NCBI RefSeq assembly: GCF_013299165.1
Contig: NZ_JAAFKD010000008.1
Location: 1-64,000, forward strand
Reading direction: 5' to 3'
DNA from: Microcoleus sp. bin38.metabat.b11b12b14.051
GTDB taxonomy: Bacteria > Cyanobacteriota > Cyanobacteriia > Cyanobacteriales > Microcoleaceae
DNA length: 64,000 bases
The translations under genes and the position numbers were made by a program. Below the pieces are notes generated by a model. That model was not told where the DNA came from. It saw only the letters and a list, made by a program, of their open reading frames with translations, and searched no databases. Each line of letters begins with the position of its first letter. The stretch's first letter is position 1. This document shows positions 54,314-62,795 of this stretch, in pieces.

Positions 54314-55426
54314 TTACACAACTAAATTCCCCCTTTGTAATTCAGAAATAATATACTGCAATTCCTGATAAGTTCCAATTAAGTGTCCGTGCTGACTTTG
54401 CAATCTTACGAGGTATCGCTCGATAACATAATCTTCTATATCTAGTTGTTTGAGACGACCTCGAAACCACTGCGATAGATTCGTAGTGTCAAACTCTTTA
54501 GGAATGGTTATATTTGTCAAGCCATTTATATGGTGTTCAAACCCAACATTAGCAAAAATAATTACAAAACAACGGCTCGTTTGTTTGATAAAAGGGTTAA
54601 CTTCTATTCTACTTTTCTCAAAAAAATTCATAGCAACAGATTCCATATCTTTTCTGATTTTTTCTGGTATATCATATAACCAAATAATTAATACAATATC
54701 CAGGTAAGCTTCCGTAAAAAACCAATCCACAATGTTTTGACATTCGTGGCAAATTTTAAGCTTAGATTCTATAACTTCTCCTCCTGTTAATATATCATTT
54801 GCATAGAGGCGAACATCCAGTTTTTTGTAAGGTCGCTCAGTCTTAGATTTTAGATCCCGCAATATCCGCTCAATTATATAGTCTTTAAGCATCGTATCAT
54901 GACCGCTGATGGCAAAAGCAAATGTTCCCTCATAACCTACTCGCTGTTTAAACTCATACTCTAAAGATTCTAAGTCATAACCAACTATAATTTCCTTGTC
55001 AATTTTTGCAGGTTGTGAATTGGGTGGTTCTTGTGGTTGTTCTTGTCTAGCCCTAGCCAGTAAATCATTGTAATTTGTGTGCCTTGGTTGAAATTCTGAA
55101 TTTTCTATTGTCTGGTTGTATTTAACAATTAATTTTGTGATAAATTCATGTTCATCAGTTGTTTCTTTAAATTTATACTTAAAATACTCTAAAAATATAA
55201 TTAAAATTATTTTTTTAGATGAACCATCATAGTGGTATTGATTTGTAGCTTGAGCCAAGAATATTTCCACAAATTCTTTTGGCGGGCAACTGTAGCTTAC
55301 ATCTAATTGATTTTCGATATTACAATTAGACATCACAGACTTTAAATATTTAGGACTACAACCGCTAAAATGTTCATTCATAATTCCTTGTAACTTTTCT
55401 ATTTCATCAAACTGAAGACATTTCAT
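54314..55426 (-). CDS. EAD-like plus inactive STAND (iSTAND) protein
   Basis: The 370-residue product has an N-terminal helical domain (~1-105: FDEIEKLQGIMNEHF; FVEIFLAQATNQYHYDG; FLEYFKYKFKETTDEHEFI) that looks like an effector-associated domain. A linker (110-145) follows. The C-terminal domain has a STAND-like layout, but its P-loop position reads FAISGHDTMLKDYI (about 171-184), with no GxxGxGK(S/T), so nucleotide binding is probably lost. Further on come VLIIWLYDIPEKIRKDM and CFVIIFANVGFEHHI, then a helical end (ELQYIISELQRGNL). iSTAND domains with EADs are a hallmark of VMAP conflict systems. It is 12-102 bases upstream of moxR, depending on that start. Confidence 0.72.
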   Translation of the reverse strand: MKCLQFDEIEKLQGIMNEHFSGCSPKYLKSVMSNCNIENQLDVSYSCPPKEFVEIFLAQATNQYHYDGSSKKIILIIFLEYFKYKFKETTDEHEFITKLIVKYNQTIENSEFQPRHTNYNDLLARARQEQPQEPPNSQPAKIDKEIIVGYDLESLEYEFKQRVGYEGTFAFAISGHDTMLKDYIIERILRDLKSKTERPYKKLDVRLYANDILTGGEVIESKLKICHECQNIVDWFFTEAYLDIVLIIWLYDIPEKIRKDMESVAMNFFEKSRIEVNPFIKQTSRCFVIIFANVGFEHHINGLTNITIPKEFDTTNLSQWFRGRLKQLDIEDYVIERYLVRLQSQHGHLIGTYQELQYIISELQRGNLVV

Positions 55427-55550
55427 TGAATAGCCTTACCAACCTTTATATATGTTTGGGATAAAATTACGATCAAATTTAAGTACCATTAAGGAGTTAC
55501 CCCGTTAAATCAAAGCTTTGGCTTAAGCTGTTGGTGTTTGACTTAATAAC

Positions 55551-58133
55551 TCACTTAGTTGACTCGTCATCTTCGCCCAGTTGTTTTAAATGTTCAAGAG
55601 ATACACCCCGGATTAAATTGTGCTGCCTTAACAAATATCGATCACTTTCAACGAATTCTTCCACTAAATAGCGATCGCGCAACGCATCCAGCGCTACCTG
55701 CTGTTCCTCTTCATCCCGATCCCAATCCTCCAAATGTGACAACCAAAAATCCTCTGGTACTGGACAGCGGTACACCGAAGCTTCGCACAACAATATATAG
55801 GCATAGCGAACATCTTTTTCCAATCGATTAAAAGTCTTTTCTAGTCTGACTCGCACATTCCTTCGCAAACTGCGCGTGTATCGATGCAGACTAAACTTAT
55901 CATCGGCTGATGCTGTTATTCCTTTAGTCTTAGCTTCCTCGATCGCCTTTTCAACTTCCTCTACTTCCTTACCATACTGATTCCAGTAAGCCAGAACATT
56001 ACCAGCAAAAGGCTGATTTCTAATTTCTCCAGCAATCACCCGCAACGCTAAAGGATGTCCTTCATAAGCACTTCCAATCCTTTCTAAATAGGGTTTACCT
56101 GCTGAGTCTATATCAATATCTAACCCTGTTTTTTCAAATAATGCCAACCGTTCTATTTCTTCCAGTCCACTCAGAGGTTGACAATACCAGAAATTTTGAT
56201 ACCTGGTTCCTATTGTTGGTATCTCAGCAGGTAAATCTTGGGAAGTTAGGATAATACAGCTTTCACAAGAATCTGCTGCTAGCAAACTTTCAAAAAATCG
56301 CACCCACCACTCATCTTTAAAATCACTCCATCCCTCTTCTTCATTCCCCTGTAGAATGTTCTCTAAAGAATCAATCTGCACCAAATAGCGATTCTCTGTT
56401 AGATGTCTCACCAATCGATAGAGCAGGCGTTGAGTATCTTTACGGTCTTCCGGCGTGATTAATTCTCCCCATTTTTCCAGCCAGCGGGCAGCAACGCTAG
56501 CAAAATCTGAGGTTTGCTGTTCGTCATCAAAGTTTTCTTGATGATAGTGCGACCAGTCATTTTCAAACCAGTCGGCAACTTCTACTGCTAATCTTTCGCC
56601 AAGAGCCGTTTTACCAATCCCTGTGATACCAACCAACATCAGCAGGCGGCAATTACTACGAATACGATCGCTCAAATCCCGAATCAGGTTGTCCCGACCA
56701 ACCCATCTATCATCAAGTGCAAAGAAATTAAGAGGACGAACTTGAGTTTCTTGCAAACTCTCACTTGCAGTAGACTGAGACTCCTCACGAAAAAGCTGTT
56801 TACGCTCACGAGGTGGCAAGGTGCGTAATATACCTACGCCTGGTTTGGGCGTCCGAGGTTGATTAGTCAATCGGCGGTAAAGCGATTCATATCCATCTGC
56901 TGTATCCAGTCTGTAAAAGGTAGCACTACGAAGGGGACTAGGGATAAATTCAGAATCTTGAGCAGTAAAGGTGATTGGAATAAACTTTGAATTCTTCCCT
57001 TGGGCATCATAGAGTTCCTGAATGATGACACCTCCTTCCCAAGTTACCCCCTTTCCTTTTCCTATTTCTTCCTTTCCTCGGAATCTTCGATCGTACTGCT
57101 GCGTACACACGATCAGGGCATAATCTGATGCTTCGACTTGATTAAGCATCCAGCGTTGCCATCCTTCATGGGGCGAATCTTCATACTGATCGATATTGGA
57201 ATCAATCCCATCTTCACGAAGGCGATCGGCAAGTGCCAGTACCGATTCTTTGTGTTCTTGGGAGTCATGGCTATAGCTGATAAAAACTTTTGGAGGTTTA
57301 GGCTCAGAATTCATGGTTCGATCGGATTCAGGTAAACGAAGCAGTAAAGTAGATTGTTGAGAAGATGGCTTAGCTGTCTCCTCAATTTGAAGCTTCGCCA
57401 ACACTTCAAAAGCAAACGCACTTGCATTGCGAGCAGCAATTTCCTGAGAGCCACCCGCATCAGCTTCTTTCTTACCATCAATCAGATCGGAAATCCCACG
57501 GATAACCAGCGCCCATACTTGGTGATTGGCATGAGCAGCTTGCAGTAAGCCTCGCCCCTCCATCTCCACAGCTACCGCATCACCATAGTTCAATTGAATA
57601 AACTGAAAAACTCTGGACTGAGTTGAAGCAATCACCTTTTCCCCAGCAGCAATCGGTGCAACGAATACGCGAGGGGTAGAACCCGGTAGAGGTGCCAGTC
57701 TTTGCAGCCAGTCAGATTTCCTAGACTCAGCCCTAGCTCGATGGATTAGATTGTATGTAGAAAGCCCTACATCTGGTCTGGGTTGAAATTTCTGTTTTGC
57801 CTTGCCAGGTTCCTTGCCAGATTCATAGCCATAGACTTTCGTGGCCGCTACCACGTCACCAAGGGCTACATCCTTGATGCCTCCAGCAATACCTACAAAG
57901 AATATGACGCTGGGATTGAAATAGGCGATCGCCCGTTCCGCCTCAACTGCTGCTCCCGCATTACCTGCACCCACCTCAACAATCCCGACTTCCCAAGACT
58001 TCCCGTTAGCAGCAAATTTGCCACGCTCGTAAATCGTTCCTTGGGGGTGCATCTCCTCCCGGAGGTCGTCAATATGGGTGCGAACAGCCATATACTCAAT
58101 GGGGAGAGCAGTTACGATAACTGCACAAGGCAT
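55551..58133 (-). CDS. NLR-like protein: PNP-SEFIR-NACHT, without TPR
   Basis: The protein has 860 residues and is the first gene of the operon; AAGGGGGT lies 7-8 bases before the ATG. Residues ~1-250 are a nucleosidase domain with an intact-looking site (VTALPIEYMAV; VGIAGGIKDVALGDVV; AVAVEMEGRGLLQAA near 190; IRGISDLIDG near 215). Residues ~281-425 are SEFIR (KVFISYSHDSQEHK; GVTWEGGVIIQEL). Residues ~475-855 are a STAND/NACHT NTPase (Walker A VGITGIGKTALG, 502-513). It ends HLKQLGEDDESTK, exactly where the 1618-residue paralogue continues into its TPR module. It has no N-terminal adaptor. It could pair with the free TPR proteins (inference). Confidence 0.88.
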   Translation of the reverse strand: MPCAVIVTALPIEYMAVRTHIDDLREEMHPQGTIYERGKFAANGKSWEVGIVEVGAGNAGAAVEAERAIAYFNPSVIFFVGIAGGIKDVALGDVVAATKVYGYESGKEPGKAKQKFQPRPDVGLSTYNLIHRARAESRKSDWLQRLAPLPGSTPRVFVAPIAAGEKVIASTQSRVFQFIQLNYGDAVAVEMEGRGLLQAAHANHQVWALVIRGISDLIDGKKEADAGGSQEIAARNASAFAFEVLAKLQIEETAKPSSQQSTLLLRLPESDRTMNSEPKPPKVFISYSHDSQEHKESVLALADRLREDGIDSNIDQYEDSPHEGWQRWMLNQVEASDYALIVCTQQYDRRFRGKEEIGKGKGVTWEGGVIIQELYDAQGKNSKFIPITFTAQDSEFIPSPLRSATFYRLDTADGYESLYRRLTNQPRTPKPGVGILRTLPPRERKQLFREESQSTASESLQETQVRPLNFFALDDRWVGRDNLIRDLSDRIRSNCRLLMLVGITGIGKTALGERLAVEVADWFENDWSHYHQENFDDEQQTSDFASVAARWLEKWGELITPEDRKDTQRLLYRLVRHLTENRYLVQIDSLENILQGNEEEGWSDFKDEWWVRFFESLLAADSCESCIILTSQDLPAEIPTIGTRYQNFWYCQPLSGLEEIERLALFEKTGLDIDIDSAGKPYLERIGSAYEGHPLALRVIAGEIRNQPFAGNVLAYWNQYGKEVEEVEKAIEEAKTKGITASADDKFSLHRYTRSLRRNVRVRLEKTFNRLEKDVRYAYILLCEASVYRCPVPEDFWLSHLEDWDRDEEEQQVALDALRDRYLVEEFVESDRYLLRQHNLIRGVSLEHLKQLGEDDESTK
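56368..57133. repeat. Near-identical tract shared with 49565-50330
   Basis: The same offset (6803) holds at both ends, so no indels separate the copies. Single-base differences include A/G near the GGGCGTCCGAGG site, C/T in AGTAAAGGTGATTGG and three in the CCTATTTCTTCCTTTCC segment. The high local identity against diverged flanks points to gene conversion between the two NLR genes. Confidence 0.8.
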
Positions 58134-58355
58134 ATTTTGACCCCCTTATTTGGTTTGAGTGTAGAATTCTATTCTTTATTCTGACGGTTTCATCAGTAAT
58201 TTGCCTACCCTAAAAACCGAACAAAGTTCTGTCGATCGCGAATACCCTCCTTAACTTCAGGCAAGTTGTGGTATTTTCCATGCCCCAAGAATTAAAATAT
58301 TGTTAGGCGATCGCCCCAAGGGCAGCACTTTTGTGACGAAATCTCTATCAAGTAC

Positions 58356-58466
58356 AGTCCTGGACGCATCAAGAGCGAAGAAACCGGGCTTTTCACCTAA
58401 TCTGCGGACTACAGCGAAGAATGTTCGTGAAAAACCCGGTTCTCGGCCACCGGTGCGTCCAGGACT
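58356..58466. repeat. 111-bp palindromic element, AAACCCGGTT family, copy 2
   Basis: Perfect 13-base inverted ends AGTCCTGGACGCA (58356-58368) and TGCGTCCAGGACT (58454-58466). Inside is a second inverted pair around AAACCGGGCTTTTCAC and GTGAAAAACCCGGTT. No clear target duplication is seen. The 126-codon minus-strand frame across it is spurious. The rest of 58134-58510 is spacer that must carry the promoter of the conflict operon (minus strand) and of the next gene (plus strand). Confidence 0.75.
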
Positions 58467-58510
58467 AAAGTAGCTCAAAACGCGCCATCCATAAACTTGA
58501 GGAAAACAGT

Positions 58511-59062
58511 ATGAGCGATCGAGAAAAAATATTTCAAGTATATCTACAAGAATATGAAAAATTAAAAGCAGAGCAGACGCAGCGAATAGGCTTTCGCGAC
58601 AACCTGATTTACGCCACCCTCGGAGTATTTGGTACAATAGTCACCTTTGCCGTCTCCAGTCAAACAAATTATAATGCACTTCTGATTGTTCCTTGGGTTT
58701 GTCTGGTTTTAGGCTGGACTTATTTGGTCAACGACGAAAAAATATCGGCGATCGGCAGATACATTCGACTAACTCTAGTAGAAAAAATCAAAGAACAGAC
58801 TGGTCACACAGACGTTGAATCTATTTTTGGATGGGAAATAGCCCATAGAAATGACACCCGCCGCAAACGGCGCAAGATAGAACAGTTGATTGTTGACCAA
58901 ATTACCTTTGTTATTTCTGGAATAGTTGCCTTGATAGCCTTTTGGTTTGTCGTATCAAAGCCTCCCTTAGCAATTAGCATTATTTGGTGGATAGAACTGG
59001 TACTGCTGCTAATTTTGGGGGTAGAAATCATCATTTACGCGGACTTGGCAAAAGGTCGATAA
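58511..59062 (+). CDS. Four-helix membrane protein
   Basis: The protein (183 residues) has four predicted membrane segments in two pairs: about 30-50 and 56-75, then 135-155 and 160-178, joined by a charged loop (EKIKEQTGHTDVESIF; RNDTRRKRRKIEQLI). The N terminus is a charged helix (EKIFQVYLQEYEKLKAEQ). I recognise the general shape as a family of small cyanobacterial membrane proteins but no named domain. It is divergent from the first gene of the conflict operon. Two-pair membrane proteins act as effectors or sensors in some conflict systems, but nothing ties this one to the operon apart from position. Confidence 0.75.
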   Translation: MSDREKIFQVYLQEYEKLKAEQTQRIGFRDNLIYATLGVFGTIVTFAVSSQTNYNALLIVPWVCLVLGWTYLVNDEKISAIGRYIRLTLVEKIKEQTGHTDVESIFGWEIAHRNDTRRKRRKIEQLIVDQITFVISGIVALIAFWFVVSKPPLAISIIWWIELVLLLILGVEIIIYADLAKGR

Positions 59063-59079
59063 TGGAATTGATATCTAAA

Positions 59080-59110
59080 CCTTGTTCCCGATTTTAACCA
59101 GGGAACAAGG
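59080..59110. terminator. Bidirectional terminator hairpin
   Basis: Perfect ten-base arms CCTTGTTCCC (59080-59089) and GGGAACAAGG (59101-59110) with an 11-base loop, between the convergent membrane-protein gene and sdhA. Confidence 0.7.
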
Positions 59111-59125
59111 ATTTCAAACTAGCTT

Positions 59126-60853
59126 CTAATACTTCCTCTCCTGCGGCTCAAACATCGTAATCGCCACCGGCATATAAGCCAAATCAATCCCCGCAGGCGA
59201 ATAATAGGCCAGCGTATGCTTCAAAAACTTCTCATCATCGCGATCGGTAAAATCTTCCCGCGAATGAGCTCCCCGGCTTTCCTGCCGATTTAAAGCAGAA
59301 GTTAAAATCATTTTTCCCACAATTATCAAACTCCGCAATTCCAAAGCTTCCACAATTTCCGTATTCCAAGATTTACCCTTGTCGTCCAAGTAAACTTCTT
59401 GATATTGCGTTTCCAATTCCTCCAATTTCCGCAAACCTTCCTGCATCAATTCGGCGCTGCGAAATACGCCGCAATACTCGGTCATCGTATCTTGGAACTT
59501 TTGCCGCACTTGATTGATACGGTATTGTCCGGGACGGTCTACAAGTGCTTGAATTTGTTCTTTTGCTTCGTTGATATAACGCTGTTCTTCTACTGTCGGC
59601 AACTTGCGATTTTGCACGAATTGTGCTATGGTTGCGCCAGTAACTTTGCCGTAAACTACGCATTCTAAGAGCGAATTACTGCCCAAACGGTTAGCGCCGT
59701 GAACTGATACGCAAGCTGCTTCACCGGCCGCAAAGAAACCGTCTACCAAACTGTCAGCACTGCCGCGAACTTGTCCGCCTATATTAGTTGGAATTCCGCC
59801 CATTGAATAGTGAGCTGTTGGACGCACGGGCATCGGTTGATCCACAGCATCAATTCCTAATAAGCGGTGCGCTTCTTCCCAAGCAAAAGGTATTTTGCTC
59901 ATGATTTTTTCGCGTCCCATGTGCCGCAAGTCGAGGTAAATAAAGGGGCCGCCAGCACTACCATCAAGATTAATCCCGCGGCCTGCACGAATTTCTAAGG
60001 AAATCGATCGCGATGTAATGTCCCTAGGCGCTAATTCCATCCGCGACGGGGCATAATTCGCCATAAATCGATCGCCCTCGGAATTAATCAAATAAGCCCC
60101 TTCGCCCCGCACAGCCTCCGAAATCAACACTCCCACCGGATACAAACCCGTCGGGTGAAACTGCACAAACTCCATGTCTTCCAGGGGTAAGCCAGCCATC
60201 GCCGCCATCGCCAAACCGTCACCAGTCGAGGCGTAATCGTTCGAGGTGGTGTTGTAAACCCGACCGTAACCCCCCGTAGCAAACATCACCGCCTTCGCGC
60301 GCACGACGGCAATCTCGCCGTCTATGAGGTTGAACATCACCACGCCCTTGGCTTGGCCTTCTTCCAAAATTAGGCGCGTGACGTACCACTCCTGATAGAT
60401 GTGAACTCCGTAACGGCGAAGATTGTTGACTAATTCGTGGAGAATAGCGTGACCGGTTTTGTCAGCGGCGTAGCAGGTGCGGCGGTGGGAATGTCCCCCG
60501 AAAGCGCGCTGGGCAATTCGGCCGTCTGGGAGGCGGGAAAACAGGACTCCCATGTGTTCTAAATCGATGATGACACCGGGTGCTTCGCGGGTGAGGATTT
60601 CTACGGCATCTTGGTCGGCTAAATAGTCTGAACCTTTTACGGTGTCAAAGGCGTGGGCTTTCCAACTGTCTTCTGGATCGACGTTTTGGAGGCTAGAGGC
60701 CATACCGCCTTGGGCTGCGACAGAGTGCGATCGAATTGGGTGAGTTTTGGCAACAACAGCTACCTTTAAACTGGGATCAGTCCGGGCAATTTCTACGGCT
60801 GCGCGGCAACCCGCTAAACCGCCGCCAACAATTATCACGTCGTGTTCTAGCAT
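59126..60853 (-). CDS. sdhA: Succinate dehydrogenase/fumarate reductase flavoprotein subunit
   Basis: SdhA carries FAD and oxidises succinate to fumarate, feeding electrons to plastoquinone through the iron-sulfur subunit; in cyanobacteria it acts at the thylakoid membrane. Starting at the ATG at 60853 the protein has 575 residues; a TTG at 60865, better spaced from an AAGGAG, would add four. Motifs: FAD-binding [13 protein letters not shown], flavinylated-His segment [47 protein letters not shown], substrate-site [14 protein letters not shown] and [13 protein letters not shown]. The subunit B gene is not adjacent, as is common in cyanobacteria. Confidence 0.94.
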   Translation of the reverse strand: MLEHDVIIVGGGLAGCRAAVEIARTDPSLKVAVVAKTHPIRSHSVAAQGGMASSLQNVDPEDSWKAHAFDTVKGSDYLADQDAVEILTREAPGVIIDLEHMGVLFSRLPDGRIAQRAFGGHSHRRTCYAADKTGHAILHELVNNLRRYGVHIYQEWYVTRLILEEGQAKGVVMFNLIDGEIAVVRAKAVMFATGGYGRVYNTTSNDYASTGDGLAMAAMAGLPLEDMEFVQFHPTGLYPVGVLISEAVRGEGAYLINSEGDRFMANYAPSRMELAPRDITSRSISLEIRAGRGINLDGSAGGPFIYLDLRHMGREKIMSKIPFAWEEAHRLLGIDAVDQPMPVRPTAHYSMGGIPTNIGGQVRGSADSLVDGFFAAGEAACVSVHGANRLGSNSLLECVVYGKVTGATIAQFVQNRKLPTVEEQRYINEAKEQIQALVDRPGQYRINQVRQKFQDTMTEYCGVFRSAELMQEGLRKLEELETQYQEVYLDDKGKSWNTEIVEALELRSLIIVGKMILTSALNRQESRGAHSREDFTDRDDEKFLKHTLAYYSPAGIDLAYMPVAITMFEPQERKY

Positions 60854-60897
60854 TGTTTGAGTCAAATGTTAAGTGTTCTCCTTCACATATATTGATG

Positions 60898-60937
60898 CAA
60901 AAAAAAAGTCCTCACCCAAAGGTAAGGAACTTTTTAA
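60898..60937 (-). terminator. Imperfect hairpin between sdhA and the 104-residue protein gene
   Basis: AAAAAGTCCTCACC and GGTAAGGAACTTTTT pair with two mismatches around CAAA, with A/T runs on both sides. It would terminate the minus-strand gene at 60984. Confidence 0.5.
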
Positions 60938-60983
60938 CTTTTGATTGTTAGTTCTAAATCAAACCGTAAAATTTCAAATTGAA

Positions 60984-61298
60984 TTAGCTGACACTTGGGA
61001 CAGACTTTTGAGCCGATTGATTTCCCGTTGCAGAATGTTGAGCTTCGGTGGCGGGGTCTACCGAAAGCACTTCAATATTATTGAGCAGAGTTGTCACGAA
61101 AGCAAACAGCAAGAAAGGCAGAGACAGCACTAAAATCAAGCCGACGGTAGCCAAGGCGTAGATTTGGCGGGCGCTGCTCCAGAGGGCGAGTGCCGACGCT
61201 AGACTCAGGAAGATGACTATCAGCCAAACAATGATTTGACCGTAAATGTCGCCAAAGGTGAGGGTACATTTAAGGCGATAGTTTTGAATGTTATCCAT
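60984..61298 (-). CDS. Two-helix membrane protein, unknown function
   Basis: This 104-residue protein has a short cytosolic lead (NIQNYRLKCTLTFGDIYGQ), two membrane helices (about 22-42 and 48-72) and a polar Ser/Ala-rich tail. It reads as coding and starts ATG at 61298. I do not recognise a family with a known role. It is separated from sdhA by a hairpin and seems to be transcribed alone. Confidence 0.7.
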   Translation of the reverse strand: MDNIQNYRLKCTLTFGDIYGQIIVWLIVIFLSLASALALWSSARQIYALATVGLILVLSLPFLLFAFVTTLLNNIEVLSVDPATEAQHSATGNQSAQKSVPSVS

Positions 61299-61504
61299 TG
61301 ATGCCTCGCGAGATTGCTATTACGACTTGTCGAAAAATACTTTTACAGTGCGTCAATGCCCACTGTTGAGTTTATAATTTTAGCTGGTGCAACTTGTTTT
61401 TGGCGCTGTTTTAAACATTTTTATAGAAGTTTGCAACAAGACTTTATAAACTTTTGCTTGTGACTGGGAAATTTTACCGAAATCAGAGTTACGCACTCCG
61501 ACAA

Positions 61505-61568
61505 AGAAACCGGGTTTTTTACAGTTTTGGCGCCTGTAAGGAAGTATTTCGCAAAAAACCCGGTTTCT
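61505..61568. repeat. Palindrome of the AAACCCGGTTTC family, copy 3
   Basis: Perfect 16-base arms AGAAACCGGGTTTTTT (61505-61520) and the complement (61553-61568), loop 32 bases. The remainder of 61299-61709 shows no gene. Confidence 0.8.
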
Positions 61569-61709
61569 GACTCTCCCTGCGTGCAGCACTACGAAACCAA
61601 GGCACAAGGGGAAAGTCTACTTTTTGACCGATCGCGGATTTTGTAAAGTAATGTTAAGCTGCATGGGTATGGAATCAACGTTTATAGCGTCTTACCTGTG
61701 TTTTAGCCC

Positions 61710-62435
61710 ATGTCTTCCGATCGCACATTGATGATTTCGCGCTGTTTCCTGGCTGGTGTGGGAACGCAGATGTTTGTACACCACCAGCCGCGGATTCCCC
61801 AACAGAGTCCGGTACTGGTGGTAAGCAATCACCGCAGTTTCCTAGATCCTGTGGTGTTGACGGCGGCTATGGGTCGATCGATTCGGTTTGCGTGTCATCA
61901 TTACATGGGTCAAGTTCCGGTGATTCGGGAAATTGTCACGAATTTCGGCGCTTTCCCCTTGGAAGCACCGGAGCACCGACAAAAGCATTTTTTCTCTCAA
62001 GCGACGGCGCTGCTGCAAAGTGGGGAGATGGTGGGGGTGTTTCCTGAGGGTGCAGAACCGATGGTGAACTTTACTCAACCAAATACTATGGGGAAGTTTC
62101 AGCGGGGATTTGCTCACTTGGCTTTGCGGGCGCCAGTGCGGGATTTGGCGGTGTTACCGGTGGCGATTGCTTCGATGGAGGAACAGTCGGTGCGATCGGG
62201 TTTACCGCTGAAGTTGTTGAGTTTGTTCGATCCTTCGGAACCTTTGTTCGATCGCGCTGGGTGGCATCCTGTGATAGTTTATCAACGAGTAAATGTTTTA
62301 ATCGGCCGCCCTTACTGGATTACAGTCGAGAGACAGCAGCAGTATCGAGGTAAAAAAGCCAAAGCAGTTGTGGCTGAACTTACAGAACACTGTCAAGGGG
62401 AAATTGCACAATTACTCGATCGAGGTTGTGTTTAA
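61710..62435 (+). CDS. PlsC-like 1-acylglycerol-3-phosphate acyltransferase
   Basis: This 241-residue enzyme of the lysophospholipid acyltransferase superfamily transfers a fatty acyl group to a glycerolipid or related acceptor at the membrane. It has the HX4D motif in SNHRSFLDPVVL (about 38), block II-like VREIVTNFGAFPLE, block III VGVFPEGAEPM and block IV LAVLPVAIASM. The start is the ATG at 61710. The alpha/beta hydrolase gene lies 360 bases downstream on the same strand, separated by a minisatellite. The exact acceptor is not evident. Confidence 0.87.
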   Translation: MSSDRTLMISRCFLAGVGTQMFVHHQPRIPQQSPVLVVSNHRSFLDPVVLTAAMGRSIRFACHHYMGQVPVIREIVTNFGAFPLEAPEHRQKHFFSQATALLQSGEMVGVFPEGAEPMVNFTQPNTMGKFQRGFAHLALRAPVRDLAVLPVAIASMEEQSVRSGLPLKLLSLFDPSEPLFDRAGWHPVIVYQRVNVLIGRPYWITVERQQQYRGKKAKAVVAELTEHCQGEIAQLLDRGCV

Positions 62436-62544
62436 CGCAGAAGTCAGTGGGCATGGGGCATGGGGCATGGGGCACTTGTCAGTAGTAAAAAGGAGCAATA
62501 AATTACCAACTACCAATTGCCACCCTTCGGCTTTGCGAGCAAGA

Positions 62545-62655
62545 TTACCAATTACCAATTACCAATTACCAATTTTCAATTTCCAATTCCCAATTTTCAA
62601 TTTCCAATTTTCAATTTCCAATTTTCAATTTCCAATTTCCAATTTCCAATTCCCA
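62545..62655. repeat. CAATTACC and TTCAATTTCCAAT tandem repeats
   Basis: Runs of ACCAATT, TTTCAAT and TTCCAAT units just upstream of the CCCGATG array. An open frame running through them is an artefact of the repeat composition. Confidence 0.8.
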
Positions 62656-62658
62656 TGC

Positions 62659-62773
62659 CCCGATGCCCGATGCCCGATGCCCGATGCCCGATGCCCGATG
62701 CCCGATGCCCGATGCCCGATGCCCGATGCCCGATGCCCGATGCCCGATGCCCGATGCCCGATGCCCGATGCCC
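62659..62773. repeat. CCCGATG heptamer minisatellite (about 16 copies)
   Basis: About sixteen near-perfect tandem CCCGATG units. Because seven is not a multiple of three, the array codes the same seven-residue cycle (PMPDARC on the plus strand) in every frame without stops. That is why an open frame links the array to the hydrolase gene. I regard the gene's true start as the ATG at 62796, after the array. Confidence 0.92.
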
Positions 62774-62795
62774 CATTCCCAGATTAAGTTTAATC

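Noticed and set aside
58257-58637. 126-codon minus-strand frame
   Set aside because: It crosses a palindromic repeat and overlaps the start of the membrane-protein gene antiparallel; no domain.
62659-62773. CRISPR or coding repeat
   Set aside because: The 7-bp units are contiguous with no spacers; the open frames result from the stop-free heptamer.
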